DNA of 64,000 bases from Simplicispira suum (GCF_003008595.1 NZ_CP027669.1:1612001-1676000); one strand, 5' to 3'; counted from the stretch's first letter, positions 35,851 through 45,488 are shown. Notes: generated from the sequence alone by a model not told the origin. Numbers and translations are program-made.

Positions 35851-35877
35851 TCAACGGTTTCCCGCCAAGATGGTTCC
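35851..35877 (-). promoter_or_regulatory. Predicted ECF promoter of DUF4148 copy 2
   Basis: Minus strand: GGAAC (35877-35873), 16 bases, CGTTGA (35856-35851). Followed 36 bases on by CCTTTAACTACCGG, the leader segment shared with the gene starting at 33724. Confidence 0.7.
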
Positions 35878-36035
35878 CACGCTGGCGACATGATTCGCAT
35901 GCGGCCTGCCGACTGACGACATCTACTGAAGGGTAGACGCCGTGTCCGCACTGCAATCGCAGGCCGCTTGAGCGGTCTAAAAAAAGAAAGGCACCTGAAC
36001 CTGAGCACGCATCAACTGCGTTTACATCAGAGTGC
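35878..36035. other. Intergenic DNA upstream of DUF4148 copy 2
   Basis: No gene recognised between the ECF promoter and the dispersed repeat. Nothing further seen apart from a short A-rich run near 35980. Confidence 0.3.
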
Positions 36036-36100
36036 AGTAGCTATAAAACGAATAGCAGCTAACGCTTTATGGATAAGCGCTAGAGGCTATTTTCATCAAA
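36036..36100 (+). repeat. Dispersed repeat, copy 4
   Basis: GTAGCTATAAAACGAATAGC (first palindrome) then AACGCTTTATGGATAAGCGC and TAGAGGCTATTTTCATCAAA. Best-preserved copy with both hairpins, lying just downstream of mnmA. Confidence 0.75.
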
Positions 36101-36115
36101 TATTCTGCTGCACCG

Positions 36116-37249
36116 TCACGCCGTGGTGCCAGCAATCACGCCGCCACCCAGGCAAACCTCGCCGTCGTACAGCACGGCGCTCTGGCCCGGAGTCACCGCC
36201 CATTGGGGCTCGGCAAAGCGCAGTGCGACGCCGCCAACGTCCACACTTTCGAGCGTGCAATCCGCGTCCAGCTGGCGGTAGCGAGTCTTGGCGGCGTAGG
36301 GACCAGGGGCGGGGGCGTGGCCCGCGCACCAGCTCAAGTCTTGCGCCACGAGTTGGTGCGACAGCAGCCAGGGGTGATCGTGCCCCTGCACCACGCGCAG
36401 GGTGTTGCTCTCCAGCTCCTTGCGTGCCACGAACCAGGGAGCATGCTCGCCGGCGCCGCGCTGGGCGCCCTTTTCTTTTACGCCACCAATGCCCAGGCCC
36501 TGACGCTGGCCCAGCGTGTAGAACGACAGCCCCACATGCTTGCCCAGTGTGCGGCCCCGTTCGTCCTGGATGGGTCCAGGGGCATGGCTGATGTAGCGGT
36601 TCAGGAATTCGCGGAATGGCCGTTCGCCAATGAAGCAGATGCCTGTGGAATCCTTCTTTTTCGCGTTCGGCAGGCCGATCTCCTGCGCAATGCGGCGCAC
36701 CATGGTTTTTTGCAACTCGCCCACTGGGAACAATGTCTTGGCGAGCTGGGCCTGGGTCAGGCGGTGCAAAAAGTAGCTCTGGTCTTTGCTGACGTCCAGA
36801 CCCTTGAGCAGCTCGAACAGGCCGGTCTCGCTGCTCGGGCGCACCCGTGCGTAGTGGCCCGTGGCAATCTTCTCTGCGCCCAGGCGCATGGCATGGTCCA
36901 GGAAAGCCTTGAATTTGATCTCGGCATTGCAGAGCACGTCAGGGTTCGGGGTGCGACCCGCCTCGTACTCGCGAAGGAACTCGGCGAACACGCGGTCTTT
37001 GTACTCGGCGGCGAAATTGACATGCTCGATCTCAATACCAATGACATCCGCCACGGCGGCAGCATCGACGAAGTCGACATTGGACGAGCAGTACTCGCTG
37101 TCGTCGTCATCTTCCCAGTTCTTCATGAAGATGCCGACCACCTCGTGGCCTTGTTGCTTCAGCAGATACGCAGTGACAGCCGAATCGACCCCGCCCGAGA
37201 GGCCAACGACGATGCGCTGGCGCGGACCTGCGACTTTAGACAGCGACAT
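36116..37249 (-). CDS. mnmA: tRNA-specific 2-thiouridylase
   Basis: Forms s2U34 in Lys, Glu and Gln tRNAs; cytoplasmic. 377 residues: N-type ATP pyrophosphatase P-loop [15 protein letters not shown], catalytic Cys in [12 protein letters not shown] and [20 protein letters not shown]. Its start lies inside the 3' end of the NUDIX gene (14-base overlap), so the two are one operon, a common pairing in betaproteobacteria. Confidence 0.96.
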   Translation of the reverse strand: MSLSKVAGPRQRIVVGLSGGVDSAVTAYLLKQQGHEVVGIFMKNWEDDDDSEYCSSNVDFVDAAAVADVIGIEIEHVNFAAEYKDRVFAEFLREYEAGRTPNPDVLCNAEIKFKAFLDHAMRLGAEKIATGHYARVRPSSETGLFELLKGLDVSKDQSYFLHRLTQAQLAKTLFPVGELQKTMVRRIAQEIGLPNAKKKDSTGICFIGERPFREFLNRYISHAPGPIQDERGRTLGKHVGLSFYTLGQRQGLGIGGVKEKGAQRGAGEHAPWFVARKELESNTLRVVQGHDHPWLLSHQLVAQDLSWCAGHAPAPGPYAAKTRYRQLDADCTLESVDVGGVALRFAEPQWAVTPGQSAVLYDGEVCLGGGVIAGTTA

Positions 37250-37724
37250 GGGTCAGTACGCTGGCGTCGGTGTGTACCAATTCCAGTGCATAGCGTTTGC
37301 CGGCCAGGTAGTCCTCAATGCACTGCAGCACCAGCGGGCTGCGGTGGCGCTCCTGAGTGGCACGCAGCTCGTTCGGCGTGAGCCAGACGGTGCGCACGAT
37401 GCCGTCGTCTAGGGGACGCCAGGCGTGGTGCGCGCCCAGCGTGCCGGTGAAGGCGAAGCGCAGGTAGGTAATGTCGTCGCCAGTGCGCGTGCGCGTGAAG
37501 CGGTTGAGGTAGATGCCAACCAGGAAAGTGGGCGCGAAATCGTGCGCGGTTTCCTCCAGCACCTCGCGCGCGCAGGCGTCCACGGGCGACTCGCCGGGGT
37601 CGAGGTGCCCGGCCGGGTTGTTGAGCCGCAGGCCGTCGGTAGTTTCTTCTTCGACCAGCATGAAGCGACCGTCTTGCTCGATGATGGCAGCGACGGTGAC
37701 GTTGGGTTTCCAGCGATTGGGCAT
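37236..37724 (-). CDS. NUDIX hydrolase (NudJ/phosphatase-type)
   Basis: 162 residues. The NUDIX box runs through [20 protein letters not shown] then TA, matching GX5EX7REUXEEXGU except for the final position. Hydrolyses nucleoside or thiamine pyrophosphate-type substrates; NudJ relatives are encoded next to mnmA in many proteobacteria. Start [14 protein letters not shown] at 37724; upstream frame extension is not supported. Confidence 0.9.
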   Translation of the reverse strand: MPNRWKPNVTVAAIIEQDGRFMLVEEETTDGLRLNNPAGHLDPGESPVDACAREVLEETAHDFAPTFLVGIYLNRFTRTRTGDDITYLRFAFTGTLGAHHAWRPLDDGIVRTVWLTPNELRATQERHRSPLVLQCIEDYLAGKRYALELVHTDASVLTHVAV

Positions 37725-37832
37725 GGCGGGGATTATCGTGAACTGGCTTGGCTGCTGCTTGGTGTGAGCCAGCGCAGGGCTTTCTATACTTGGGCCACGC
37801 GTCCATTTGAAGGGCGTGGCAGGAGGTGACGC

Positions 37833-38444
37833 ATGGCTTGGCATACGTGGTTGATCTATCTGGTCGCGGCGGTGGGCCTCTCGCTCACGCCCGGCCCCAA
37901 CAGTTTGCTGGCGCTGACCAACGGCGCGCTGCACGGCCACCGTCGCACGCTTTGGACGGTGGCGGGTGGGGCTTTGGGCTTTGTGGCGGTGATTGCGCTG
38001 TCGATGCTGGGTATTGGCGCACTGCTCCAGGCGTCCGCCAGCGCGCTGCTGGTGCTCAAGTGGGTGGGTGGCGCCTACCTGGTGTGGCTGGGCATTCAGC
38101 TTTGGCGCGCGCCGCCGCTGCAGCTCAAACCCAGCGCGGACGCACCCTTTCCGCGCCGCAGCCAGCTGTTTCGCCAGGGGCTGTTTGCTGCGGTATCCAA
38201 CCCCAAGGCGCTGCTCTTTTATGGCGCCTTCTTGCCCCAGTTTCTCGACCCGGCGCGCAGCCTGTTGCTGCAGTTCGCGGTCATGGCGGCCACGTTTGCG
38301 GTGATCGAGTGCGTGGTCGAAATGCTGCTGGCTCGCATGGCGCACCGCATCCGCCCAGCGCTGGAGCGCTATGGCAAGCGCTTCAACCGCGTCTGTGGTG
38401 GTGCGTTTGCTGCCATGGGGGTGGCACTGCCGATGACGCGCTGA
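37833..38444 (+). CDS. LysE/RhtB-family amino-acid exporter
   Basis: 203 residues, six predicted helices, signature LSLTPGPNSLLALTNGALHG at the N-terminus and VSNPKALLFYGAFLPQFLD in the centre. Exports amino acids or homoserine-lactone-like molecules. RBS-like GGAGG lies before ATG, and a -10-like TATACT is at about 37786. Its stop touches the stop of the convergent GNAT gene with no spacer. Confidence 0.9.
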   Translation: MAWHTWLIYLVAAVGLSLTPGPNSLLALTNGALHGHRRTLWTVAGGALGFVAVIALSMLGIGALLQASASALLVLKWVGGAYLVWLGIQLWRAPPLQLKPSADAPFPRRSQLFRQGLFAAVSNPKALLFYGAFLPQFLDPARSLLLQFAVMAATFAVIECVVEMLLARMAHRIRPALERYGKRFNRVCGGAFAAMGVALPMTR

Positions 38445-38948
38445 TCACGCCAGCGTGCGCAGCATGTACGCCGCGTCGTTGCCATAGGCCGCCAGGCGCT
38501 GTTGCTGCATTTCGTCGCGCAGAGCGTGCACGCGATAGCCGTGGCGCTCCCAATACCGTTTTGATCCCTGCACTGCCACCAGCGCCGAGCGCGTGAGGCC
38601 GCGCGCCACCGCGTCGCGCCAGACCGGCGCCAGCAGTGCCTGCGCCAGACCCTGCCCGGCCAGCGCGGGCAGCACGGCCAGGTCGTGCAGGTACAGCGTG
38701 TCGGGTGCGTCCGACGCCTCGAAGTCGCCGTGCAGCGGCGTGACATGGTCCGCGACCGAGTCGTAGGCTGCCAGATAGGCGCAGGGTTGGCCTGCGCGCT
38801 CCAGCACCAGTGAGCATTGGGCTGGGCTGGCCGCGCGGCGCGCCACCACCGCCGCGCTTTCGATGTACGCCTCGCCATAGCAGGCGCGCTGCACGGCAAG
38901 CAGGCCAGGCAGGTCCGTGGCGATGAGCGGTCGCACGAGGTGGCGCAT
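38445..38948 (-). CDS. GNAT-family N-acetyltransferase
   Basis: 167 residues with the acetyl-CoA fold: N-terminal IRPL-like start (RPLIATDLPGLLAVQRACY), motif A LYLHDLAVLPALAGQGLAQALL (Q/RxxGxG/A) and C-terminal SKRYWERHGYRV. Substrate unknown. Divergent from glgP. Confidence 0.85.
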   Translation of the reverse strand: MRHLVRPLIATDLPGLLAVQRACYGEAYIESAAVVARRAASPAQCSLVLERAGQPCAYLAAYDSVADHVTPLHGDFEASDAPDTLYLHDLAVLPALAGQGLAQALLAPVWRDAVARGLTRSALVAVQGSKRYWERHGYRVHALRDEMQQQRLAAYGNDAAYMLRTLA

Positions 38949-39153
38949 GGGCGATAGGCGCGTGGCAGGATGCAGTTCTTATGCCGTATGCAGCAAAAGG
39001 AGCCGCAAGGCTTGCAGCGCGCCGCGAGCCTATCATTTTGCCCCTGCCGACCAGGCCCTGCGCCATGCTCGGGCAGTCGGTCCGCGCTGGCGGGCGCCGG
39101 GCGCGGAACTCTTGGGCCGCGCTGCCCTTCCCACGGTTCAAAGGAGCGTATCC

Positions 39154-41613
39154 ATGAACAAACCCCTTGACCTCCCCGAACTCGACCATCCCGCTCCCGG
39201 CGCGGTCGCCATCCGGCGCGCGCTTCTCAACCATTTGATCTACACCGTCGGCAAAGACCCGCTGACCGCCACCGACCGGGATTGGTTTTTCGCCTCCGCC
39301 GCGGTCTTGCGCGAGCGCATGATCGAGCGCTGGATGGAGACCATGCGCAGCTACTACGTGCAGGACCGCAAGCGCGTGTACTACCTGTCGATGGAATTCC
39401 TGATGGGCCGCAGCATGATGAACAGCATGCTCAACATCTGCTGCGAAAAGGAGTTTCAAGACGCTCTGGACGACCTGGCCGACGCGGGCCTCAAGCCGGA
39501 GAGACTGCGCGAGATGGAGCACGACGCGGCGCTCGGCAATGGCGGGCTTGGCCGCCTGGCCGCGTGCTTTCTCGATTCCATGGCCACGCTGGGGGTCGCG
39601 GGCTACGGCTACGGCATTCGCTACGAATACGGCATGTTCCACCAAAGTATCGAGGGCGGCCAGCAGGTCGAGCACCCGGACAACTGGCTGCGCTATGGCA
39701 ACCCGTGGGAGTTTCCGCGTCCCGAGGTGCTCTATCCCGTGCAGTTCCATGGCAGGGTGGTCGACTATGTCGACAACCACGGGCGCAGGCACAGCCAATG
39801 GGTGGACACGTCCGAAGTCATGGCCATGGCCTACGACACGCCCATACCCGGCTACGCCACGGGCACCGTGAACAACATGCGCCTTTGGGCAGCGAAATCG
39901 AGTCGCGACTTCGACCTGAACTATTTCAACGAAGGCAATTACATTCGGGCGGTTCAGGACAAAAACGAGTCCGAGAACCTCTCCAAGGTGCTCTACCCCA
40001 GCGACTCGACAGAAATGGGGCGCGAGCTGCGCCTCAAGCAGCAATATTTCTTTGTCTCTGCCTCGCTGCAGGACATGCTGTACCGCTTTGCAAAATCGAA
40101 CCTGCCGCTCGCGCAACTCCCGCAGAAGGTGGCGATTCAGCTCAACGACACGCACCCGTCGATAGGCATCGCGGAACTGATGCGCATCCTGCTCGACCTG
40201 CAACAGCTCGACTGGGAGCGCGCCTGGGGCATCACCGTGCGCACCTTTGCGTATACCAACCATACCTTGATGCCCGAGGCCCTGGAGACTTGGCCGGTCG
40301 CGCTGTTCGAGCGCGTGCTTCCGCGCCACCTGCAGATCATTTATGAAATCAACCACCGCTTCCTGAAGGACGTGATGCACCGCTACCCGGACGATCCGTC
40401 CCTGTGGCGGCGCGTGTCGCTGATCGAGGAAGGCAGCGAAAAGCGTGTGCGCATGGCGCATCTGGCCGTGGTGGGCAGCCACAGGGTCAATGGCGTGGCG
40501 CAGATCCACACGCGCTTGATGAAAGAGACGATCTTTGCGGATTTCCACCGTCTGTGGCCGGACAAAATCGTGAACATGACCAACGGCGTCACGCAGCGGC
40601 GCTGGCTCCACCAGGCCAATCCAGCGCTCTCCGACCTGCTCAGCAGCCGCATTGGCAAGGGCTGGCTCAAAGATCTGTCCAAGTTGCGCGAACTCACGCC
40701 GCTTGCGCAGGACGCGCCATTTAGGGCCGCGTTCGCCCAGGTCAAGCTTGCCAACAAGTCCCGCCTTGCGCAGTTGATCCTGCAGCGCCAGGGCCTGGAG
40801 GTGGACCCGCGCTCGATGTTCGATGTGCAGGTCAAACGCATCCACGAATACAAGCGGCAATTGCTCAACGTGCTGCACGTCATCACCCTCTACAACCGCA
40901 TTCGCGAGGGCGCCGACGTCCCTGCGCGCACCGTGATTTTTGCCGGCAAGGCTGCCCCGGCCTACCACATGGCCAAGCTCGTGATCCGGCTCATCAACGA
41001 CGTGGCCGACGTGGTCAACAGCGATGTGCAGGTGCGCGGCCTGCTCAAGGTCGTGTTCATTCCGAATTACGACGTTTCGACAGCAGAAGTGATCATTCCC
41101 GCTGCCGATCTCTCCGAGCAGATATCCACCGCAGGCACGGAAGCGTCTGGCACGGGCAACATGAAGCTGGCACTCAACGGCGCGCTGACCATCGGCACGC
41201 TCGACGGCGCCAATGTCGAAATGCGCGAGGAAATCGGCGCAGAGAACTTTTTCATTTTTGGCTTGACTGCGGACGAGGTCGCTGCGCAGCGCGCGGCGGG
41301 CTACAACCCGTGGCTCCATTACGACAACGACGCGCAGTTGCAGCAGGTGCTCCACATGCTGCGCGACGGTTATTTCAGCCCCGACGAGCCGGGCCGCTAC
41401 AAGGCCGTGTTCGACGCCCTGACCTACGGGGGCGACCGCTTCATGCTGCTGGCCGACTACGCTTTGTACGTGGCGTGCCAGGAAGCGGTCAGCGCCTTGT
41501 ACCGCGACCCCGAAGCCTGGACCACGCGTGCCATCCTCAACGTCGCAGGCATGGGAAAGTTTTCGTCCGACCGCGCGATTGCCCAGTACGCCAAGGGCAT
41601 TTGGAACGTCTAG
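39154..41613 (+). CDS. glgP: Glycogen/maltodextrin phosphorylase
   Basis: Releases glucose 1-phosphate from alpha-1,4-glucans. 819 residues, the usual length. PLP-lysine signature EASGTGNMKLALNGALTIGT near residue 665, N-terminal YYLSMEFLMGRSM and NDTHPSIGIAELMRILLD, and VFIPNYDVSTAEVIIPAADL also present. Start ATG 39154 with AAAGGAG 9 bases upstream. It stands alone; no other glycogen genes are nearby. Its stop overlaps the convergent sensor-kinase stop by 4 bases. Confidence 0.96.
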   Translation: MNKPLDLPELDHPAPGAVAIRRALLNHLIYTVGKDPLTATDRDWFFASAAVLRERMIERWMETMRSYYVQDRKRVYYLSMEFLMGRSMMNSMLNICCEKEFQDALDDLADAGLKPERLREMEHDAALGNGGLGRLAACFLDSMATLGVAGYGYGIRYEYGMFHQSIEGGQQVEHPDNWLRYGNPWEFPRPEVLYPVQFHGRVVDYVDNHGRRHSQWVDTSEVMAMAYDTPIPGYATGTVNNMRLWAAKSSRDFDLNYFNEGNYIRAVQDKNESENLSKVLYPSDSTEMGRELRLKQQYFFVSASLQDMLYRFAKSNLPLAQLPQKVAIQLNDTHPSIGIAELMRILLDLQQLDWERAWGITVRTFAYTNHTLMPEALETWPVALFERVLPRHLQIIYEINHRFLKDVMHRYPDDPSLWRRVSLIEEGSEKRVRMAHLAVVGSHRVNGVAQIHTRLMKETIFADFHRLWPDKIVNMTNGVTQRRWLHQANPALSDLLSSRIGKGWLKDLSKLRELTPLAQDAPFRAAFAQVKLANKSRLAQLILQRQGLEVDPRSMFDVQVKRIHEYKRQLLNVLHVITLYNRIREGADVPARTVIFAGKAAPAYHMAKLVIRLINDVADVVNSDVQVRGLLKVVFIPNYDVSTAEVIIPAADLSEQISTAGTEASGTGNMKLALNGALTIGTLDGANVEMREEIGAENFFIFGLTADEVAAQRAAGYNPWLHYDNDAQLQQVLHMLRDGYFSPDEPGRYKAVFDALTYGGDRFMLLADYALYVACQEAVSALYRDPEAWTTRAILNVAGMGKFSSDRAIAQYAKGIWNV

Positions 41614-42983
41614 AGAGGGGCATCGGCCATCGGCAGGCACAGCCGCAGGCGCGCACCGCCCAGGGGCGAGGCCAGGGCCTGCACGCTGCCGCCGTAGGTC
41701 TCGGCCAGTGCGCGCACGATGTCCAGGCCCAGGCCGGAGCCGGGGCGCTGCTCGTCGAGCTGCACGCCGCGCTCGAACATGTGCTCGCGCTCTGCCTCGG
41801 GAATGCCGAGGCCATCGTCGTCGACGGTGAAACATAACTGGCCATCCACACACTGCACATCAACCACGACGCGCTGGCGCGCCGATTTGCCGGCGTTGTC
41901 GATCAGGTTGCCCAGCAGCTCGTACAGATCTTGCTCTTCGCCGCGGAAAGCCACGGCCTGCGCCTCGGGTGCGAGTTCAAACGACAAATGGCGCTCGGCA
42001 TACAGGCGCTGCATGGTGCGCAGCAGCGCGCGCACCGGCGGGAGTACCGGCGTACTGAGGCCCGTGGCGCGCACGGCAGCGGCGGCGCGGGCACGTGCCA
42101 GGTGGTAGTCCACTTGGCGGCGCGCGGTCGCCACCTGGTCCTGCACCAGCAGCGCCAGTGGGCCGTACTCCTGCGCGGCCGCATTGGCCAGGATGGACAG
42201 CGGCGTGTGCACGGCATGGGCCAGGTTGCCGGCCTGGGTGCGGGCGCGCTGCACCATGTCGGCGTTCTCGCGCAGCACGTGGTTGAACTCATTGACCAGT
42301 GGCTGCAGCTCTTGGGGAAAGCGGCCTTCAAGTTGCCCGGCGGCGCCGCTGCGCACGGCAGCCAAGCGCGCGCGCAGCAGCTGGAGCGGCCGCAGCGCCA
42401 GTTGCAACTGCACCGCCACCGCCAGCGCCAGGCCCAACGCCAGCAGGCCCAGCGCGATCAGCAGCATGTGGGTAAAGCGCTGCAGGGGTTCGGCCAGCAG
42501 GGCTTTGTCGCCCGCCACCACCAGGCGCAGCTGCGGCGCATCGTCTTCGGGCAGTTGCAGGGTGCGTGCCACGGCCAGCAGTTCATGGCCCTGCGCGTCC
42601 TGCAGTGGCAGCACGCTGAACCCGCTGGCAGGGTAGGAATTTGGAGCGTCAGGCAAGCGCAGCACCTGGTCCCACAGCGAGCGCGAGCGCGCCACGCCCG
42701 CCTGGGGCGTCGCACCCAGCTGGTCAATCTGCCAGTACAGACCCGACAAGGGGTGTGCCAGGCGCGGGTCTGCCGCCATGGGGCTGACGCTGACGCTGCC
42801 GGGTGGGTTCCAGTCGACCGAAGCACTCAGATGGTCGAGCTGCATGACCAGCTGCGCCTGCAATTGCTGTGTGACGTGGTCCTGAAACAGGGCGCGCAGG
42901 CCCCAGCCGACCAAGGCAATGGCCAGCAGCATCCAGGCCAGCGTGCCGGCCAGCAGGCGCAGGCGCAGCGACCTCGCTTTCAC
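41610..42983 (-). CDS. Two-component sensor histidine kinase (PhoQ/QseC-like)
   Basis: 457 residues. Two transmembrane segments (LAGTLAWMLLAIALVGWGLR near residue 15; LLIALGLLALGLALAVAVQL near 185) flank a periplasmic sensor. HAMP-like region; H-box NLAHAVHTPLSILANAAAQ with the phospho-accepting His in LAHAVHTPL as in PhoQ-type kinases; N-box NLIDNAGKSA; G boxes DDGLGIPEAE and GSGLGLDIVRALAETYGG. Overlaps the response regulator by 4 bases. The signal is unknown; the neighbouring redox genes suggest a metal or redox cue. Confidence 0.93.
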   Translation of the reverse strand: MKARSLRLRLLAGTLAWMLLAIALVGWGLRALFQDHVTQQLQAQLVMQLDHLSASVDWNPPGSVSVSPMAADPRLAHPLSGLYWQIDQLGATPQAGVARSRSLWDQVLRLPDAPNSYPASGFSVLPLQDAQGHELLAVARTLQLPEDDAPQLRLVVAGDKALLAEPLQRFTHMLLIALGLLALGLALAVAVQLQLALRPLQLLRARLAAVRSGAAGQLEGRFPQELQPLVNEFNHVLRENADMVQRARTQAGNLAHAVHTPLSILANAAAQEYGPLALLVQDQVATARRQVDYHLARARAAAAVRATGLSTPVLPPVRALLRTMQRLYAERHLSFELAPEAQAVAFRGEEQDLYELLGNLIDNAGKSARQRVVVDVQCVDGQLCFTVDDDGLGIPEAEREHMFERGVQLDEQRPGSGLGLDIVRALAETYGGSVQALASPLGGARLRLCLPMADAPL

Positions 42984-43651
42984 ACCGCGAGGCCCACGTC
43001 GATGAGCCGGTAGCCCAGGCCTCGCACGGTCTCGATGCTGCCGGCAGGCAGCTTTTTGCGCAGCCGGCCGACGAAGACTTCAATGGTGTTGGAATCGCGG
43101 TCGCTGTCTTGCGGGTACAAGTGCTCGGACAGCTCGGTGCGGGACAGCACTTCGCCCTTGCGCTGCATCAGCTGCGACAGCAGCTTGAACTCGTGGCTGG
43201 TCAGTTGCAGCGGCAGGCCGTCCACCAGCACGCGGGCCTGGCGGGTGTCGAGCCAAATGGCCCCGCATTGCCATTGCGCGCTGCTGTGTTCACCCACGCG
43301 CCGAAGCAACGCGCGCAGGCGCGCCAGCAACTCTTCCATGTGAAAGGGTTTGGCCAGGTAGTCGTCGGCACCGGCGTCGATACCGGCCACTTTTTCATGC
43401 CAGGCGCTGCGCGCGGTGAGGATGAGCACCGGCATGGTGCGCCCCGCCGCGCGCCAGCGGCGCAGCACCGACAGGCCATCGAGTGCGGGCAGGCCCAGGT
43501 CGAGCACCACGGCGTCGAAGTCCTCGACCTCGCCCATGTAGTGCGCGTTGACGCCGTCGCTGGCGCTTTCCACCGTGTGCCCGGCGGCCGTGATGGCGCG
43601 CACCAGCTGGTCGCACAGCATGGGTTCGTCTTCAACGACGAGGATGCGCAT
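42980..43651 (-). CDS. OmpR/PhoP-family response regulator
   Basis: 223 residues. Receiver domain MRILVVEDEPMLCDQL, phospho-Asp in VVLDLGLPALDG, TARSAWHEKVAGIDAG, Lys in DDYLAKPF; winged-helix output TSHEFKLLSQLMQRKGEVLS, DRDSNTIEVFVGRLRKKL. Start at 43651 (MRILVVEDEP) overlaps the PepSY gene end by 20 bases. With the kinase it probably controls the divergent redox operon at 44106. Confidence 0.95.
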   Translation of the reverse strand: MRILVVEDEPMLCDQLVRAITAAGHTVESASDGVNAHYMGEVEDFDAVVLDLGLPALDGLSVLRRWRAAGRTMPVLILTARSAWHEKVAGIDAGADDYLAKPFHMEELLARLRALLRRVGEHSSAQWQCGAIWLDTRQARVLVDGLPLQLTSHEFKLLSQLMQRKGEVLSRTELSEHLYPQDSDRDSNTIEVFVGRLRKKLPAGSIETVRGLGYRLIDVGLAV

Positions 43652-43997
43652 CCTTGTCCCCTCCGCGTTCCTTGCGCTTGATTTCCAGCACCTTGCCGTC
43701 GACGGCATCGACCTTGAGTTTCACCATGCGGCCGTCGCTCTGCAGCAATCGAATCTTGTAGAGGAAGCGCCCATCGTCCTGCTCGAACTCCACCTTGAGT
43801 GCTTGCCCCTGGTAGTCGCGTTCCACTTTTTCCAGCACGGTACGCAGCGGCAGCACCCGGCCCTGTTCGAGCGCCTGGCGTGCCAGTTCATGAGACCCGT
43901 GGTCGTCGGCGCGCAGCACAGGGCTTGCGCCAAGCAACAGCAGCGCCAGGCACGTGAGGGCCAGGCGGCGAAGGAAGTGTGCAGTGCAAATGACCAT
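43632..43997 (-). CDS. Exported PepSY-domain protein (first gene of two-component operon)
   Basis: 121 residues. Signal peptide (LALTCLALLLLGASPVLRA) and a PepSY core: LPLRTVLEKVERDYQGQALK, VEFEQDDGRFLYKIRLL, VDAVDGKVLEIKRK. PepSY proteins are periplasmic inhibitors or redox-associated modules. Overlaps and is co-transcribed with the response regulator and kinase genes, divergent from the ferric-reductase operon, which also encodes PepSY domains. Confidence 0.88.
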   Translation of the reverse strand: MVICTAHFLRRLALTCLALLLLGASPVLRADDHGSHELARQALEQGRVLPLRTVLEKVERDYQGQALKVEFEQDDGRFLYKIRLLQSDGRMVKLKVDAVDGKVLEIKRKERGGDKDAHPRR

Positions 43998-44021
43998 AGG
44001 CCAGCTTTGTACGCCAGAGGC

Positions 44022-44038
44022 GATGAACAGAGGATGAA
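44022..44038. promoter_or_regulatory. Direct repeat GATGAA-N5-GATGAA, candidate response-regulator box
   Basis: Two exact GATGAA hexamers with 5-base spacing (11-base period; TTCATC-N5-TTCATC on the other strand) in the divergent intergenic region between the PepSY/two-component operon and the ferric-reductase operon. This is the geometry of PhoP/PmrA-type boxes. Inference only. Confidence 0.45.
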
Positions 44039-44105
44039 TGCGCCTTTCAGCTTGGGTTCAAACGGCATTTTCCACAATGCCCTGAACCGAAAAAGGAAGG
44101 ACCTC

Positions 44106-45488
44106 ATGCGTAGCAAAGTGGCACTGGGAATCTGGTTGCTGGGCATCAGCCTGGCATGGATGGCGGTCGCGCCGGCCAATTTGGGGGTGTCGCCCCTGGT
44201 CGATGCGCAAGGCGCCGCCGTGGGCTGGTGGCAGCTGCGCCAGCATGTGATTTACGTGAGCGGGCTATGGAGCATCGGCCTGATGGCGCTGGTCATGCTG
44301 CTGGCCTTGCGCCTGCCGCTGTTTGACCGCCTGCTGGGCGGCATGGACCAGGTCTATCGCCTGCACAAATGGGCGGGCATCGGCGCCGCCCTCACTGCCA
44401 TCGTGCACTGGGGCGCCAAGGAATCGAGTGGTTGGATGAAAGCCCTGTGGGGCCGCGCTGGCAGGCCTGAGCACGACGCCGTGCTGCCCTGGTTGACCGA
44501 TGCCCGCGGCTTTGCCAAAGACCTGGGCGAGTGGGCCTTCTACCTGCTGCTGGCCATGGTGGTCCTCACGCTGATTTCACGCTTGCTGCCCTACAAGCAC
44601 TGGCGCATCCTGCACCGCGCCATGCCGGTGCTGTTCCTCGCGCTGGTGCTCCATACGGTGGCCTTGATGCCGCTCACCTTCTGGGCGCTGCCTCTGGGAC
44701 TGCTGATGGGTTCTCTGCTGGCGCTGGGCAGCCTGGCCGCTGTCTGGTCGCTGGCGGGTTGGGTGGGGCGCTCGCGCAGCCATGCGGCGCGCATTCAGGC
44801 AGTCACCGTGCTGGGCGATGCGCCTACGGGCGCGCCCGTCGAGGTGATCTGCGCCATGCCACCGAGCTGGCCGGGGCATCGCGCGGGACAGTTCGTCTTT
44901 GTGCGCTTTGACGCTGCGGAAGGCGCCCACCCCTTCACCATTGCCAGTGCACCGCACGCGCTGGGCAACACCCCCGAGGGCGAGCCGCTGCTGCGCCTGG
45001 TGATCAAACCGCTGGGCGACTACACCCGCACCGTGCACCGGCGCCTGCACGCCGGACAGCGCGTGGACATCGAAGGGCCGTACGGCCGCTTTCATGGCAA
45101 GGGCTCGCGCCGCCGCCAGCAGGTGTGGGTGGCGGCGGGCGTGGGCGTGACACCCTTCTTTGCGCTGCTGGAGGCCCGCCAACCCGGCAGGTCCAGCAAG
45201 GGCCGTGACCCCGCCGCCGTGCACATGCACTACTGCACACGCGACGCCCGGCGCGACCCGCTGCTGCCGCGCCTGCAAGCCTTGTGTGCGCAGGCCCAAC
45301 CGCCGGTGCCGCTCACGGTGCACAACGAGGCCGAGGGCCAGCGCCTCACGCCAAGGGACTTGCAAGCCGAACCCGGTCCCATGGATATCTGGTTCTGCGG
45401 CCCCCAGGGCCTGGGCGACGCCCTGCACCAGCACGCACGCGGCCCCAGCCGCTGGCGCCTGCACCGTGAATCGTTTGCCATGCGTTAA
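44106..45488 (+). CDS. Ferric reductase-like transmembrane flavocytochrome
   Basis: 460 residues. Six to seven transmembrane helices with heme-ligand His positions (RLHKWAGIGAALTAIVHWGA; HWRILHRAMPVLFLALVLHT), then an FAD-binding domain (HPFTIASAP, RTVHRRLHAGQRVDIEGPYG) and an NAD(P)-binding domain (AAGVGVTPFFALLE, IWFCGPQGLG). Family transfers electrons from NAD(P)H through FAD and hemes across the inner membrane. First gene of the operon, AAGGAAGG before ATG. The electron acceptor may be the predicted flavinylated DUF2271 protein or a metal; not shown directly. Confidence 0.9.
   Translation: MRSKVALGIWLLGISLAWMAVAPANLGVSPLVDAQGAAVGWWQLRQHVIYVSGLWSIGLMALVMLLALRLPLFDRLLGGMDQVYRLHKWAGIGAALTAIVHWGAKESSGWMKALWGRAGRPEHDAVLPWLTDARGFAKDLGEWAFYLLLAMVVLTLISRLLPYKHWRILHRAMPVLFLALVLHTVALMPLTFWALPLGLLMGSLLALGSLAAVWSLAGWVGRSRSHAARIQAVTVLGDAPTGAPVEVICAMPPSWPGHRAGQFVFVRFDAAEGAHPFTIASAPHALGNTPEGEPLLRLVIKPLGDYTRTVHRRLHAGQRVDIEGPYGRFHGKGSRRRQQVWVAAGVGVTPFFALLEARQPGRSSKGRDPAAVHMHYCTRDARRDPLLPRLQALCAQAQPPVPLTVHNEAEGQRLTPRDLQAEPGPMDIWFCGPQGLGDALHQHARGPSRWRLHRESFAMR

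Noticed and set aside
38383-41853. 1156-codon open frame antisense to glgP
   Set aside because: Fully covers the reverse strand of a certain glgP gene. No domain, composition typical of reverse-strand GC-rich coding DNA.
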